Shown: positions 25,014-34,260, counted from the first letter of the stretch. The stretch is 64,000 nt of DNA from G963677185 sp963677185 (GCA_963677185.1 OY781889.1:868001-932000); one strand, 5' to 3'. Notes: a model not told the origin generated them from the sequence alone. Numbers and translations: made by a program.

Positions 25014-25943
25014 TTGTTCATTTCGAGTACAGCGATGACCGGGTTGGCAGTCTGGCAAACATTTGTAGACTATTTTTCCGAATTCATCAATCTGTCGTAT
25101 TCTTTTACCAGCATGATTGGCTTTCCCAGCTATGGCCTGGCGATCATTTTTATCACCGTGCTCATAAAGCTGGCCTTATTTCCCATTACCCACAAGCAAA
25201 TGAAGTCAATGCGCGCTATGCAGGCATTGCAGCCTAAAGTACGCTGGCTTCAGGATAAGTATTCTGATGACCCGCAGCTGTCTCAGCAAAAAATGATGGA
25301 GTTGTATAAGGAACATGGCGTCAATCCTCTGGGCGGATGTCTTCCGCTTTTGATTCAGATGCCAATTTTTATTGCCTTTTATCAGGCACTGTTTGGATTT
25401 CAATTTGTCAATGCGGCCGATAGTGGCTTTTTTATGTTGAAAGATATTTCACTTTCTGCTCCGCAAGCCTTTGAGATGGGCAGCTTCGAGCTTGCCTGGC
25501 CATACTGGCTACTCATTGTGCTGGCTGCTCTTACTACGTTTATCCAACAGCGTATTTCAATGGTTGAAAGCACCGATCCCACACAGAAGACGATGCTCTA
25601 TTTCATGCCGGTTTTCATGGGCTGGATAGCATATAAGCTGCCAGCCGGGCTGCCGTTGTACTGGGTGACTTTCAATACGCTGGGTATTTTGCAGCAGTTA
25701 ATAGTTAACCGGAGCGCAGAAAAGGACGAGCGCGCAGCCATGGAAAAAGCCGCTGATGGCTCGGGGCCAGAAATGCTTCGCAAAGGAAAACCGGTAGAAG
25801 AAAATGATGGGCAGCCGGACGAAGAGACCGACGAAGCAACCGACGACCAGCAGGCATCGCCGCAGAAACAGATCCGGAAAAAAGGAGGAGCGAGCAATGG
25901 AAAAGGTGGTAACAATAGAAAAAAGGGGCAAAAACGTAGATGA
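25014..25943 (+). CDS. yidC: Membrane protein insertase YidC/OxaI
   Basis: A 309-residue insertase of the Gram-positive type without the large periplasmic domain. Five hydrophobic segments are visible, including GLAIIFITVLIKLALFPIT and PLLIQMPIFIAFYQALFGF, plus the conserved MQALQPKVRWLQDKY loop. The C-terminus is a long charged tail (residues 230-309) ending in a basic RKKGGASNGKGGNNRKKG segment that may contact ribosomes. The start is TTG behind GGGGAGG. Its last 47 bases overlap jag, so the basic tail and the jag start share DNA. Confidence 0.94.
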   Translation: MFISSTAMTGLAVWQTFVDYFSEFINLSYSFTSMIGFPSYGLAIIFITVLIKLALFPITHKQMKSMRAMQALQPKVRWLQDKYSDDPQLSQQKMMELYKEHGVNPLGGCLPLLIQMPIFIAFYQALFGFQFVNAADSGFFMLKDISLSAPQAFEMGSFELAWPYWLLIVLAALTTFIQQRISMVESTDPTQKTMLYFMPVFMGWIAYKLPAGLPLYWVTFNTLGILQQLIVNRSAEKDERAAMEKAADGSGPEMLRKGKPVEENDGQPDEETDEATDDQQASPQKQIRKKGGASNGKGGNNRKKGQKRR

Positions 25944-26526
25944 GGCCATAAAGGCTGCCCTTGAAGAACTAAAATGTTCAATGGATCAGGTAAAGATTGA
26001 AGTAATTGAAGAAGGCAGCAAAGGGTTTATGGGCCTGGGAGCCAAACCAGCTCTGGTCAGGGTTAGCATGGCCATCGGTGCGGAAGAATTGGTTCGCGGT
26101 GTTCTGGAAGAAATTCTTAATAAGATGCAGCTGGAATATGAGATCGAACGCGTGGAATGTGTTGAAAACACGGTTCGCATTAATATTGTAGGAAAAGACA
26201 TGGGCCTGCTGATTGGACGCAAGGGCGAAACTTTGAATGCTGTGCAATTCCTGGTAGGGCTTATAGTAAACAATAAAAATGAAGAACGGGTCAGGGTAGT
26301 TCTTGATGTTGAGGACTACAGAAAAAAGCGGGAAGAGTCACTGGAAGCCCTGGCAATCAGGCTCAGCGACAAGGTTAAGAAGACCAAGAAAAATGTAGTG
26401 TTAAGACCGATGACATCAACTGAAAGGCGCATTGTTCACACCACATTGCAAAACGATCCCGAGATTGCAACATATTCGGTTGGGGCAGAACCCAGCCGGA
26501 AAGTGATAATATCCCTGAAACGCTAG
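25897..26526 (+). CDS. khpB: Jag/KhpB RNA-binding protein
   Basis: A 209-residue protein with three domains: Jag-N (residues 1-50, VTIEKRGKNVDEAIKAAL), a KH domain (MGLLIGRKGETLNAVQFLVG) and a C-terminal R3H domain (LRPMTSTERRIVHTTLQ). In other Firmicutes KhpB with KhpA acts as an RNA chaperone affecting cell elongation and division. The ATG at 25897 has an AGGAGG site; the open frame upstream belongs to the yidC overlap. Confidence 0.93.
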   Translation: MEKVVTIEKRGKNVDEAIKAALEELKCSMDQVKIEVIEEGSKGFMGLGAKPALVRVSMAIGAEELVRGVLEEILNKMQLEYEIERVECVENTVRINIVGKDMGLLIGRKGETLNAVQFLVGLIVNNKNEERVRVVLDVEDYRKKREESLEALAIRLSDKVKKTKKNVVLRPMTSTERRIVHTTLQNDPEIATYSVGAEPSRKVIISLKR

Positions 26527-26570
26527 AAGCAGAAATGACAGATGTTATGCCGGTACAGGCGATGATTGCA

Positions 26571-26605
26571 AAGAGGTTAGTGCAGTGCATTAACCTTTTT
26601 GTTTT
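26571..26605 (+). terminator. Terminator or attenuator between jag and mnmE
   Basis: AGGTTA (26574-26579) pairs with TAACCT (26591-26596) around a TGCA-rich loop, followed by TTTTTGTTTT. It probably sets lower mnmE expression relative to yidC-jag. Confidence 0.6.
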
Positions 26606-26621
26606 AAGGGGTTGAGCTGGT

Positions 26622-28001
26622 ATGAAGGATGATACGATTGCAGCGATCGCGACGGCCGCTGGTGAAGGTGCTATTGCGATAGTCCGATTATCAGGGCCGC
26701 AGGCGATTCAAATAGCAGGCAGGATATTTTATCCGCGCTCTTCGAGCATCACAGTGGACAAGATTGCCAACCATCGCCTGGTGCTGGGGTGGGTGCATGA
26801 TTCCAGCGGTGAAAAAATTGACGAGGTTCTTCTATCGATAATGAGGGGACCTCATAGTTATACCGGCGAAGACTGTGCCGAGATTAACTGCCACGGAGGA
26901 GCTGCGGCATCCCGTCTATGCCTTGAAAGCTGCTTGCAGGCAGGCGCCAGGCTGGCGGAACCCGGTGAGTATACCAGGAGAGCATATTTGAACGGCAGAC
27001 TGGATTTACAGCAAGCCGAAGCGGTGGTTGATGTGATCCGCTCCCGGAGCGAGAAAGCATTAAAGATGTCAGTCCAGCAACTGGCCGGCGAAAACATGCA
27101 GATCTACAGTGAACTGGAGGATCATTTGAGCCGTCTTAACGCACTTGTGGAAGCCAGTATTGATTTTCCTGTGGAAGTAGGGGATATCGATCAGGCTGAT
27201 GTTCGCAACTTGTTGAATACGGTGGAACAAATGCTGAACAAGCTGATCCGGCAGGCTGAGAGGGCCAGCGTATACAGGGATGGCATACAGATTGTTATTT
27301 GTGGAAAACCCAATGTGGGTAAGTCAAGCTTGCTGAATAAACTGGTCCGGAAAGACCGGGCGATAGTGACAGATATTCCCGGAACCACCAGAGATGTAAT
27401 CGAAGAATACCTATATGTCAAAGGTATACCTGTTAAGCTGGTAGATACAGCCGGGATTCACATAACTGAGGATGTTGTGGAAAAGATCGGCATTGATAAA
27501 AGCAGGCAGATGATTAGAACCGCTGATGCGGTTATCTTTGTTATGGACGCCAGCAAAGGCTATGATGAGGAAGACCGCGAGTTATTGGCGACGCTCGAAC
27601 CAGGACGAGCGCTAATCCTTATTAATAAGGAAGATTTGGGCGAACAACAGATCGAGGAGACTGTGCTTGAACGGTTAAGCCGGGATTATCATGTTATTCA
27701 CGGATCCGTAATAGAAGAAACCGGCATCGAAGAACTGGAGAACGCCATAGAGGCTTTGGCTTTGAAAGAAGGCGCTGAAACCGCTGGCTTGCCGGCTATG
27801 ATAAATATCAGACAGAAAAACGGACTGCAGGCCTGCCGCGAATATATAAGCAGCCTGCAGACCCAGCTGGGATTGGCCAGCCTTGATTGCATGGGAGTGG
27901 ATGCATGGGGAGCCCTGGACGCGATCGGGGAGATAACCGGCCACAAACTGAGGGATGAGTCGATGGACAGGATTTTTTATGAGTTTTGCATAGGGAAGTG
28001 A
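26622..28001 (+). CDS. mnmE: tRNA modification GTPase MnmE
   Basis: A 459-residue GTPase that with MnmG adds the aminomethyl-type group to U34 of certain tRNAs. N-terminal folate-binding domain (TIAAIATAAGEGAIAIVRLS), then a helical domain and the inserted G domain: G1 GKPNVGKSSLLNKL, DTAG at G3 and NKED at G4. The C-terminal CIGK motif with its functional Cys is present. mnmG lies 450 bases downstream. Confidence 0.97.
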   Translation: MKDDTIAAIATAAGEGAIAIVRLSGPQAIQIAGRIFYPRSSSITVDKIANHRLVLGWVHDSSGEKIDEVLLSIMRGPHSYTGEDCAEINCHGGAAASRLCLESCLQAGARLAEPGEYTRRAYLNGRLDLQQAEAVVDVIRSRSEKALKMSVQQLAGENMQIYSELEDHLSRLNALVEASIDFPVEVGDIDQADVRNLLNTVEQMLNKLIRQAERASVYRDGIQIVICGKPNVGKSSLLNKLVRKDRAIVTDIPGTTRDVIEEYLYVKGIPVKLVDTAGIHITEDVVEKIGIDKSRQMIRTADAVIFVMDASKGYDEEDRELLATLEPGRALILINKEDLGEQQIEETVLERLSRDYHVIHGSVIEETGIEELENAIEALALKEGAETAGLPAMINIRQKNGLQACREYISSLQTQLGLASLDCMGVDAWGALDAIGEITGHKLRDESMDRIFYEFCIGK

Positions 28002-28006
28002 CTCGG

Positions 28007-28207
28007 ATCCGGTCTGTTTTGCATACGCGGGACTCCTCAAGGGGGACACGGGCTGCTTGCCTCGCCAGTTAGCCGGTACCGCTCCGACGGGCCATCCATG
28101 GCCAGGTTCGCGTTCGCCGCATCCTGCGGCTCACCGGCAGAACAGGCTTCGCCTTCGCAGAGTGTCCCATGCTTTCGTCGTAAACGCGTATGCAAAACAG
28201 ACCGGAT
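28007..28207. repeat. 201-bp palindromic element with 23-bp perfect inverted ends
   Basis: ATCCGGTCTGTTTTGCATAC plus GCG at 28007-28029 is exactly inverted at 28185-28207. Inner parts can also pair, for instance GGGACAC near 28042 with GTGTCCC near 28162. The element lies between mnmE and mnmG and holds no credible gene. It has the form of a miniature inverted-repeat or REP-type element, or of a large structured RNA. Confidence 0.65.
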
Positions 28208-28451
28208 TCTCGCAGAAACAGGCGAGAGACGGACTATTGCATGTGGCCTGCGCGAACAGTTCGCCGCATAAACCGCTGCTGTCTCCAGGATAGAGGGGGA
28301 GGACAATCAGGGGGACAGTCCCCATGATTTATTATGGTTGGAAATGAACGAGTCTGTGCGAACGGTCTGGCTGATTTCGGTGCCGTTTCATAAGCAGGGA
28401 AGATAAGAAAACTATATAATAGGGTACATATTGATAAAGGAGTCAGTTGAA
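28208..28451. other. Non-coding lead to mnmG with small GC palindrome
   Basis: No gene is supported here. GGGGACAGTCCCC at 28311-28323 is an almost perfect palindrome; a related G/C-run hairpin occurs at 48978-48991. A promoter for mnmG may be contained in this stretch (TATAAT at 28415-28420), since the palindromic element separates it from mnmE. Confidence 0.45.
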
Positions 28452-30344
28452 GTGCAGTACGAAGCCGGGAAATATGATGTTATTGTTGTTGGGGCAGGGC
28501 ATGCCGGGTGCGAAGCGGCGCTGGCAGCGGCCAGGATGGGCTGCTCCACCCTTCTGGTCACGATGAATATAGAAGGGGTAGCTTTTATGCCCTGTAATCC
28601 GTCTATAGGCGGTCCGGCCAAGGCACAACTGGTAAGAGAGATCGATGCGCTGGGTGGTCAGATGGCGCTTAATATTGACAAAACACGCATCCAAATTCGC
28701 ATGATAAATACCGGAAAAGGGCCTGCGGTACAGGCTTTGCGAGCCCAGGCGGACAAGCATATGTATCATGAGGAAATGCTGCAGACAATTTTTAATCAGG
28801 AAGGCTTGCATTTGCTGATGGCGGAAATCGTAAGCCTGGAGTTTGCTGAAGGCTGTATAAAGGGTGTTTTAACCAGGACCGGAGCCCGCTATAATGCTGA
28901 AGCGGTGGTGGTCACTACTGGCACGTATTTAAAAGGCAGGATCATTATCGGGGACCTGGCATATGAAGGCGGGCCGAATTATCAGTTCCCGGCAGCATTC
29001 CTGTCGGAAAGCTTCCATAAAATGGGAATCACATTAGGCCGGTTCAAAACAGGAACGCCTCCTAGAATCGACTGTAAGACCGTTAATTTTGATAGGCTGA
29101 TAGAACAGCCCGGAGATGAAGACTGTTTGAATTTCAGCTTTTTAAGCCCCAATGAAAAGAGGCCCCAATTATCATGCTGGTTATGCCATTCTAACAGCCA
29201 CACCCACCAGATAGTAAAAGACAATCTCCACCGGGCACCCTTGTATACCGGTGTCATTAAAGGCCGTGGACCGCGTTACTGCCCGTCATTTGAAGACAAG
29301 GTGGTGCGTTTTGCGCATAAAGACCGCCATCAGCTTTTTCTGGAGCCCGAGGGATGGGATACGGATGAAATGTACGTGCAGGGCTTGAACACGTCACTCC
29401 CTGAAGATGTGCAGATTGATGTGCTGAGATCGCTGCCCGGATTGGAGCAGGTTCAGATCACCCGGACCGGATATGCAATTGAATATGATTACGTTTTACC
29501 ATCTCAGCTTAAGTTGAGTCTTGAAACCAAGGCTATAAGCGGTCTATTCACCGCCGGACAGATAAACGGGACTTCCGGATATGAAGAGGCAGCCGCCCAG
29601 GGCTTAATTGCCGGTATTAACGCAGCATTGAAGGTGCAGCAGCGCGAAGCAATGATACTACAGCGCAGTGAATCATATATTGGTGTTTTAGTTGATGACC
29701 TGGTGAATAAAGATGCCGATGAACCGTACCGTTTACTGACCTCGCGTGCGGAATATCGGCTGTTGCTGCGACAGGACAATGCCGACCTGCGGTTAACCCC
29801 GAAGGGTAGGGAGATTGGCCTGGTGAGCGATATGCGCTGGGAATCGTTCCGGGCCAGGGAAGCGCAGCTGCAGGACGGAAAGGCAATTATGAAAGGCTTT
29901 ACCTTTACCAGTGCGGATCAATTCATAAATATCTTTTTAGAAGAACACGGCAGTGCTGTTTTAAGAGACCGCCTGTCGTTATGGGAGCTGCTGAAACGGC
30001 CTGAAATACGCATTTCAGATTATGTGCAAAGCAGGTTTATGGAGCCTATGCCCGGAGATATTATGGAGCAGCTGGAGATACAGGCAAAATATGAAGGGTA
30101 TCTGGCCAAGCAGATGGAACAGGTCCAAAAATTCGAGAGAATGGAAAAAAAGAAAGTTAGAGAAGGCCTGGACTATGATGATGTATACGGTCTTTCCAAT
30201 GAGGCCCGGCAAAAGTTAAAGGCGGTTATGCCGATGTCCATCGGTCAGGCTTCCAGAATATCAGGGGTTACTCCGGCAGATATCGGCATTTTACTGGTTC
30301 ATCTTGAAAAGGAGCGCAGGAATTCGCAGGAGAATCGCAAATGA
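28452..30344 (+). CDS. mnmG: tRNA uridine modification enzyme MnmG (GidA)
   Basis: A 630-residue FAD enzyme, partner of MnmE in modifying wobble U34. The FAD-binding motif VVGAGHAGCEAALAAARMG is at the N-terminus; GidA signatures GPKYCPS-like (GRGPRYCPSFEDKV) and the NGTSGYEEAAAQG segment are present. The GTG at 28452 lies nine bases after AAAGGAG; the TTG at 28431 would overlap that site. The end overlaps rsmG by four bases (ATGA), suggesting translational coupling. Confidence 0.96.
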   Translation: MQYEAGKYDVIVVGAGHAGCEAALAAARMGCSTLLVTMNIEGVAFMPCNPSIGGPAKAQLVREIDALGGQMALNIDKTRIQIRMINTGKGPAVQALRAQADKHMYHEEMLQTIFNQEGLHLLMAEIVSLEFAEGCIKGVLTRTGARYNAEAVVVTTGTYLKGRIIIGDLAYEGGPNYQFPAAFLSESFHKMGITLGRFKTGTPPRIDCKTVNFDRLIEQPGDEDCLNFSFLSPNEKRPQLSCWLCHSNSHTHQIVKDNLHRAPLYTGVIKGRGPRYCPSFEDKVVRFAHKDRHQLFLEPEGWDTDEMYVQGLNTSLPEDVQIDVLRSLPGLEQVQITRTGYAIEYDYVLPSQLKLSLETKAISGLFTAGQINGTSGYEEAAAQGLIAGINAALKVQQREAMILQRSESYIGVLVDDLVNKDADEPYRLLTSRAEYRLLLRQDNADLRLTPKGREIGLVSDMRWESFRAREAQLQDGKAIMKGFTFTSADQFINIFLEEHGSAVLRDRLSLWELLKRPEIRISDYVQSRFMEPMPGDIMEQLEIQAKYEGYLAKQMEQVQKFERMEKKKVREGLDYDDVYGLSNEARQKLKAVMPMSIGQASRISGVTPADIGILLVHLEKERRNSQENRK

Positions 30345-30994
30345 ATAAAGATGAAATACTGGCCTGTTTTATAGATGATTTGCAGCGGGAAAACATGAAG
30401 CATAATTTGATCAGCCGGCAGGCTACCAGGGAAGACCTCGAGCGGCATGTTGTTGATTGCACGGCAGTAAACGAAATATATGCATTCGATGGTTTTCGAA
30501 CAGTGGACATAGGCACCGGCGGGGGATTTCCGGGATTAGTGCTGGCAATAACGTGGGAAAAGGGACATTTCACGCTTTTGGAATCAGATATGAAAAAGAG
30601 TGATTTTTTATCTGCTGAAATAGAAAAGCTGGGTTTGACAAACTGTGAGGTGGTGGTGCAAAGGGCGGAAATATGCGGGCATTTGCCCGAGTACAGAGAA
30701 AGCTTCGATTGCTGCACTTCAAGGGCAGTTGCAGAGCTTAGAGTGCTGCTGGAATATGCCATGCCGTTGTTGAGAGTGGACGGCCAGGCTTTTTTTTGGA
30801 AGGGAAACCGCTGGGAAGAGGAGCTGGAAGAAGCAGCAAATGCTATGCAAATCCTTGGCGGAACCATGGTCAAGTCCCACAAATACATATGGCCCAATAA
30901 TGTAACCCGAATGCTATTGAATATCAGGAAGGAAGCGCAATGCCCGGAGAAGTATCCAAGACGGGCGGGTATTCCTTCCAAGCGTCCGCTATGA
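30341..30994 (+). CDS. rsmG: 16S rRNA m7G527 methyltransferase RsmG (GidB)
   Basis: A 217-residue SAM-dependent enzyme that methylates G527 in 16S rRNA. The SAM-binding loop DIGTGGGFPGLVLAI is typical, as is the N-terminal HNLISRQATREDLERHVVD (family pattern N-L-----E---RH--DS). It starts within the stop codon of mnmG. The following lipoprotein gene begins 11 bases after its stop. Confidence 0.95.
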   Translation: MNKDEILACFIDDLQRENMKHNLISRQATREDLERHVVDCTAVNEIYAFDGFRTVDIGTGGGFPGLVLAITWEKGHFTLLESDMKKSDFLSAEIEKLGLTNCEVVVQRAEICGHLPEYRESFDCCTSRAVAELRVLLEYAMPLLRVDGQAFFWKGNRWEEELEEAANAMQILGGTMVKSHKYIWPNNVTRMLLNIRKEAQCPEKYPRRAGIPSKRPL

Positions 30995-31005
30995 GGAGGT
31001 TAGAA

Positions 31006-32169
31006 ATGAAAAGGTCAAATTTAGTATGGAAACTGTTGTGCGCCCTGGGAATCGTCGCACTGGTGATGAGCGGCTGCGGGCTGGACGGTTTTCAAGGCGT
31101 TCAAGACAATCGCACTCCGCCCAATCACGTTGATGCGGAACGCTATAAACCGGTCAGTATCAGCCTGGTAGCCGTTGGTGATTTGCTGATGCACAATACG
31201 GTAATAAATAGCGGTCAGCAGGGCGATGGCAGTTATGACTACGATTTCTTGTACACTCCAATTAAACCCATTCTGGATGATGCTGATTATAGCTGGCTGA
31301 CCATGGAATGCGCCATGGCCGGACCCAAAAGCGAATATACCGGGTATCCCCTGTTTAACGCCCCGGATGCCCTGGCAACGTCATTTAAGAACAATGGCTT
31401 TGACCTGGTGGTTACATCCAACAACCATTGTCTGGACCGGGGGGAAAGCGGAGCGCTGCGCACCCTGGACGTATTGCATGGCGAGGGATTGGATTCCATT
31501 GGAACATACAAAAGCGCCGAAGATGCTGGAAAGTTCTTAATTAAGGATATTAAAGGAATTAAAGTGGGGTTTCTGTCATATACGTATGATACCAACGGAA
31601 TTCCCATTCCGGATGGCGTTTATGTAAGCATGATGGATCATGATAAAATCATGGGCGATATTGGGGCATTGCGGCCTCAAGTGGATTTTCTGGTGTTAAT
31701 AATGCACTGGGGCACTGAATATGGAACCTATCCTGAAACCGAGCAGCAGGAATGGGCCAAAGAGTTTTTGGAACAGGGGGCTGACGCATTAATCGGCAGC
31801 CATGTGCACGTGGTGCAGCCTGACCAGGAGATGGTAATAAAAGGGGAAAAGAAATACGTTATATATTCGCTGGGTAACTCGCTGGGCAATCAGGTCGGCG
31901 TGGACCGCAATAGCGGGGTTATTGCCAGGCTTAATATAACCAAAGAGACCAGAGAAGGCCCGGCAGTGCTGGAGAGCGTGGAAACCATTCCCAGCTATTC
32001 ACAGGTATATGAGGACGGCGGGAATCGAGCCTATCACACAATTGATCTTGAATCTACGATAGCTGCGGTTAGGGACGGGGATTACGATGCCAATGAAGGC
32101 AGTGAGAGTTTGGATGAGCTGATATCGATAAACAGGGCTATTCGCGCACGTCTTGATGAAATGAAATAG
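31006..32169 (+). CDS. CapA-like metallophosphatase lipoprotein
   Basis: A 387-residue predicted lipoprotein (lipobox VMSGCG, Cys near 24) with a CapA/PgsA-type calcineurin-like domain. Motifs are SLVAVGDLLMHN, SNNHCLDRGESG, IMHWGTEYG and GSHVHVVQP. The best-known relatives take part in poly-gamma-glutamate capsule export, but no capB/capC-like gene is nearby, so a general surface phosphatase-like role is equally possible. The ATG at 31006 follows GAGGAGG. It interrupts the rsmG-parA link common in Firmicutes. Confidence 0.85.
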   Translation: MKRSNLVWKLLCALGIVALVMSGCGLDGFQGVQDNRTPPNHVDAERYKPVSISLVAVGDLLMHNTVINSGQQGDGSYDYDFLYTPIKPILDDADYSWLTMECAMAGPKSEYTGYPLFNAPDALATSFKNNGFDLVVTSNNHCLDRGESGALRTLDVLHGEGLDSIGTYKSAEDAGKFLIKDIKGIKVGFLSYTYDTNGIPIPDGVYVSMMDHDKIMGDIGALRPQVDFLVLIMHWGTEYGTYPETEQQEWAKEFLEQGADALIGSHVHVVQPDQEMVIKGEKKYVIYSLGNSLGNQVGVDRNSGVIARLNITKETREGPAVLESVETIPSYSQVYEDGGNRAYHTIDLESTIAAVRDGDYDANEGSESLDELISINRAIRARLDEMK

Positions 32170-32252
32170 CAAGCGATGTTATAATAACCGGTTCTGATAT
32201 AATGTTTGAGGAAGTGCTGGCGTTAACAGCTGGAAGAAAGGTGAGACCGCTT

Positions 32253-33044
32253 TTGGGAAAAGTAGTGGCGATAACCAACCAGAAGGGCGGAGTAGGGAAA
32301 ACCACCACAACGGTTAACCTGGCTTCATATATAGCCCTGGAAGGTTACCGAGTGTTATTAGTTGATTGTGATCCTCAGGGCAATTCATCAAGTGGTGTAG
32401 GCATTGACCGAAATAAGGTGGAATTTTGCCTGTATGATGTCTTGATGGACGAATACGATGCTGCCAGGGCGATTATGAAAAGTGCCATTGACAGCCTGGC
32501 GGTGTTGCCTGCTACAATACAGCTGGCTGGAGCTGAAGTCGAGCTGGCTGCAATGGAAAAGCGCGATTCCTTCTTAGTAAGAGCGCTTGAACCAATAAAA
32601 GCCGCATATGATTATGTTTTTTTAGATTGCCCGCCTTCGCTGGGTTTATTGACAGTCAACGCACTTACGGCCGCTGATTCGGTGATTATTCCGCTGCAGT
32701 GCGAGTATTATGCATTGGAAGGCTTAACCCAGCTGATAGATACCATTCAGCTTATTAAAAGGAGCTCTAATAAAGACCTGCAGATTGAAGGCATTGTATT
32801 CACTATGTTTGATAGCCGCACCAACCTGTCATCACAGGTTACAGAAGAAGTCAGCAGGTATTTTCGCAAGGAAGTATATAAAACTATTATTCCGAGAAAT
32901 GTAAGACTCAGTGAAGCTCCCAGTCATGGGAGCCCAATTGCGCTTTATGATCCGTCGTCCAAGGGCGCTCATGCCTATCTAGATCTGGCCAGGGAGGTGA
33001 TCAACCGTGATAAAAAGGGAAAAGGGACTGGGAAAAGGTCTTAA
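32253..33044 (+). CDS. parA: Chromosome partitioning ATPase ParA (Soj)
   Basis: A 263-residue Walker-type ATPase. The start at TTG 32253 (protein GKVVAITNQKGGVGKTTTTV) follows an AGGTGA site and matches the usual Soj N-terminus; an ATG at 32202 would add 17 residues and lacks a site. Deviant Walker A KGGVGKTTT and the FLDCPPSLG strand are intact. With ParB it moves origin regions apart and can modulate DnaA. The gene overlaps parB by 38 bases. Confidence 0.95.
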   Translation: MGKVVAITNQKGGVGKTTTTVNLASYIALEGYRVLLVDCDPQGNSSSGVGIDRNKVEFCLYDVLMDEYDAARAIMKSAIDSLAVLPATIQLAGAEVELAAMEKRDSFLVRALEPIKAAYDYVFLDCPPSLGLLTVNALTAADSVIIPLQCEYYALEGLTQLIDTIQLIKRSSNKDLQIEGIVFTMFDSRTNLSSQVTEEVSRYFRKEVYKTIIPRNVRLSEAPSHGSPIALYDPSSKGAHAYLDLAREVINRDKKGKGTGKRS

Positions 33045-33858
33045 CGCACTATTTTCATCTCCCGATCTGGAACAGGAGATGTCCGGGCAGAGTATATTTG
33101 AAATAGACATCGACAGCATTGTTCCTCAAAAGATGCAGCCCAGGCGCATTTTTAACGAAGGCTCGCTGCAAGAGTTGAGTGAATCGATTCGCGAACATGG
33201 TGTGCTGCAACCGATTCTGCTTCGAAAACAAGGTTCATCTTATGAATTGATCGCCGGTGAGCGCCGTTGGCGCGCGGCACGAATTGCAGGACTTCAGAGC
33301 ATTCCTTCCGTAGTGAAGGATATTGACGACAAGAGAGCTGCCGAGATCGCTCTGGTTGAGAATCTTCAGCGCGACGATTTGTCGGTCGTAGAGGAAGCAC
33401 AAGCTTACAAAAACTTGATAGAACAGCACCAGTATACACACGATATTTTAGCGGACAAGATAGGCAAGAGCCGGGCACATATTACCAATACTATCAGGCT
33501 GCTGGGACTGGAACCGGCAATAATGAAGATGCTGGAAGAAAAAAGAATCACCGCCGGACATGCAAGAGCCTTATTGGCAATCGAAGATCGAACTGAACAG
33601 CTGCGCCTGGCAGAAGAGATTGCCAGCATGAAACTATCGGTCCGCGAGACCGAACGCAAGGTGAAGAACAAGCGCAAGAAGGCTGCTCAAAAAGAGAGAA
33701 CCCCCAGGATGCCGGCTATTATTGATTTGGAAGAAAGAATGCAGAACCACTTCGGATGCAAGGTTCAGATCAGCAACAGCAATCAGGGCGGACGGATTGA
33801 AATCAGCTATTTTGATGATGATGAACTGGAGCGAATTATCGAGACGCTTGGCTTATAA
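33007..33858 (+). CDS. parB: Chromosome partitioning protein ParB (Spo0J)
   Basis: A 283-residue CTPase clamp that loads at parS. The N-terminal domain has GERRWRAARIAG (the CTP-binding box) and LVENLQRDDLSVVEEA; the helix-turn-helix is ILADKIGKSRAHITNTIRLL; a basic linker (ERKVKNKRKKAAQKE) precedes the dimerisation domain. The GTG start has GGGAGGTGATC upstream. A perfect parS site lies 30 bases after the stop codon. Confidence 0.96.
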   Translation: MIKREKGLGKGLNALFSSPDLEQEMSGQSIFEIDIDSIVPQKMQPRRIFNEGSLQELSESIREHGVLQPILLRKQGSSYELIAGERRWRAARIAGLQSIPSVVKDIDDKRAAEIALVENLQRDDLSVVEEAQAYKNLIEQHQYTHDILADKIGKSRAHITNTIRLLGLEPAIMKMLEEKRITAGHARALLAIEDRTEQLRLAEEIASMKLSVRETERKVKNKRKKAAQKERTPRMPAIIDLEERMQNHFGCKVQISNSNQGGRIEISYFDDDELERIIETLGL

Positions 33859-33870
33859 TAATTCAGTGAA

Positions 33871-33920
33871 CTCAAAAGGGCTGGTAATGTTTCACGTGAA
33901 ACATTACCAGCCCTTTTGAG
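33871..33920. promoter_or_regulatory. parS: parS site at the centre of a perfect 50-bp palindrome (also parAB terminator)
   Basis: TGTTTCACGTGAAACA at 33888-33903 matches the Bacillus parS consensus exactly. The symmetry continues without mismatch to both sides, from CTCAAAAGGGCTGGTAA at the left to its inverse ending CCCTTTTGAG. In RNA it would form a 25-bp hairpin, AAAAGGG/CCCTTTT at the base, able to end parAB transcription. I saw no second parS in the window. Confidence 0.92.
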
Positions 33921-34050
33921 TTAAAAATGAACGGCAATGCGTCAGGCGCAAAGCCCCATATGGAGGCGGATACAGGATAAGTACAGGTGGCGGAAATAAT
34001 GTGAAAAATAAAACGAAACAAACGGGATTCATCCAAAATGCAAGGCGCAA

Positions 34051-34260
34051 TTAAATATAGTTTTCTAATAAAAATGGAGCTGCGGTCAGGACGATGCCAA
34101 TAAGCACAAGTGCAATTGCGCTATCAACAAAATAGGGATAAACCATCAAACATATCCCGGATATCAGAAACCAAAGACTGCTAATGCGTTTGGCATAATA
34201 AAAAAAACCCAACCCAATAATGCTGCTCACAATGATCGCGAACAATGACAACGAATCCAA
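34051..34260 (-). CDS. Small two-to-three-helix membrane protein
   Basis: A 69-residue hydrophobic protein: SLFAIIVSSIIGLGFFYYAK, a central LWFLISGICLMVYPYFV and a final ALVLIGIVLTAAPFLL. The pattern GLGFFYYAKR ... CLMVYPYFV resembles a widespread family of short inner-membrane proteins sometimes labelled amino acid transport protein without experimental basis. The TTG at 34260 follows AAGGCGGG; an ATG at 34323 is possible but has no site and would add an unrelated polar lead. It is the only minus-strand gene in this plus-strand arm. Confidence 0.55.
   Translation of the reverse strand: MDSLSLFAIIVSSIIGLGFFYYAKRISSLWFLISGICLMVYPYFVDSAIALVLIGIVLTAAPFLLENYI

Noticed and set aside
28057..28325. 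Short frames on both strands between mnmE and mnmG
   Set aside because: They arise from the GC-rich palindromic element; no ribosome binding site or recognisable domain.
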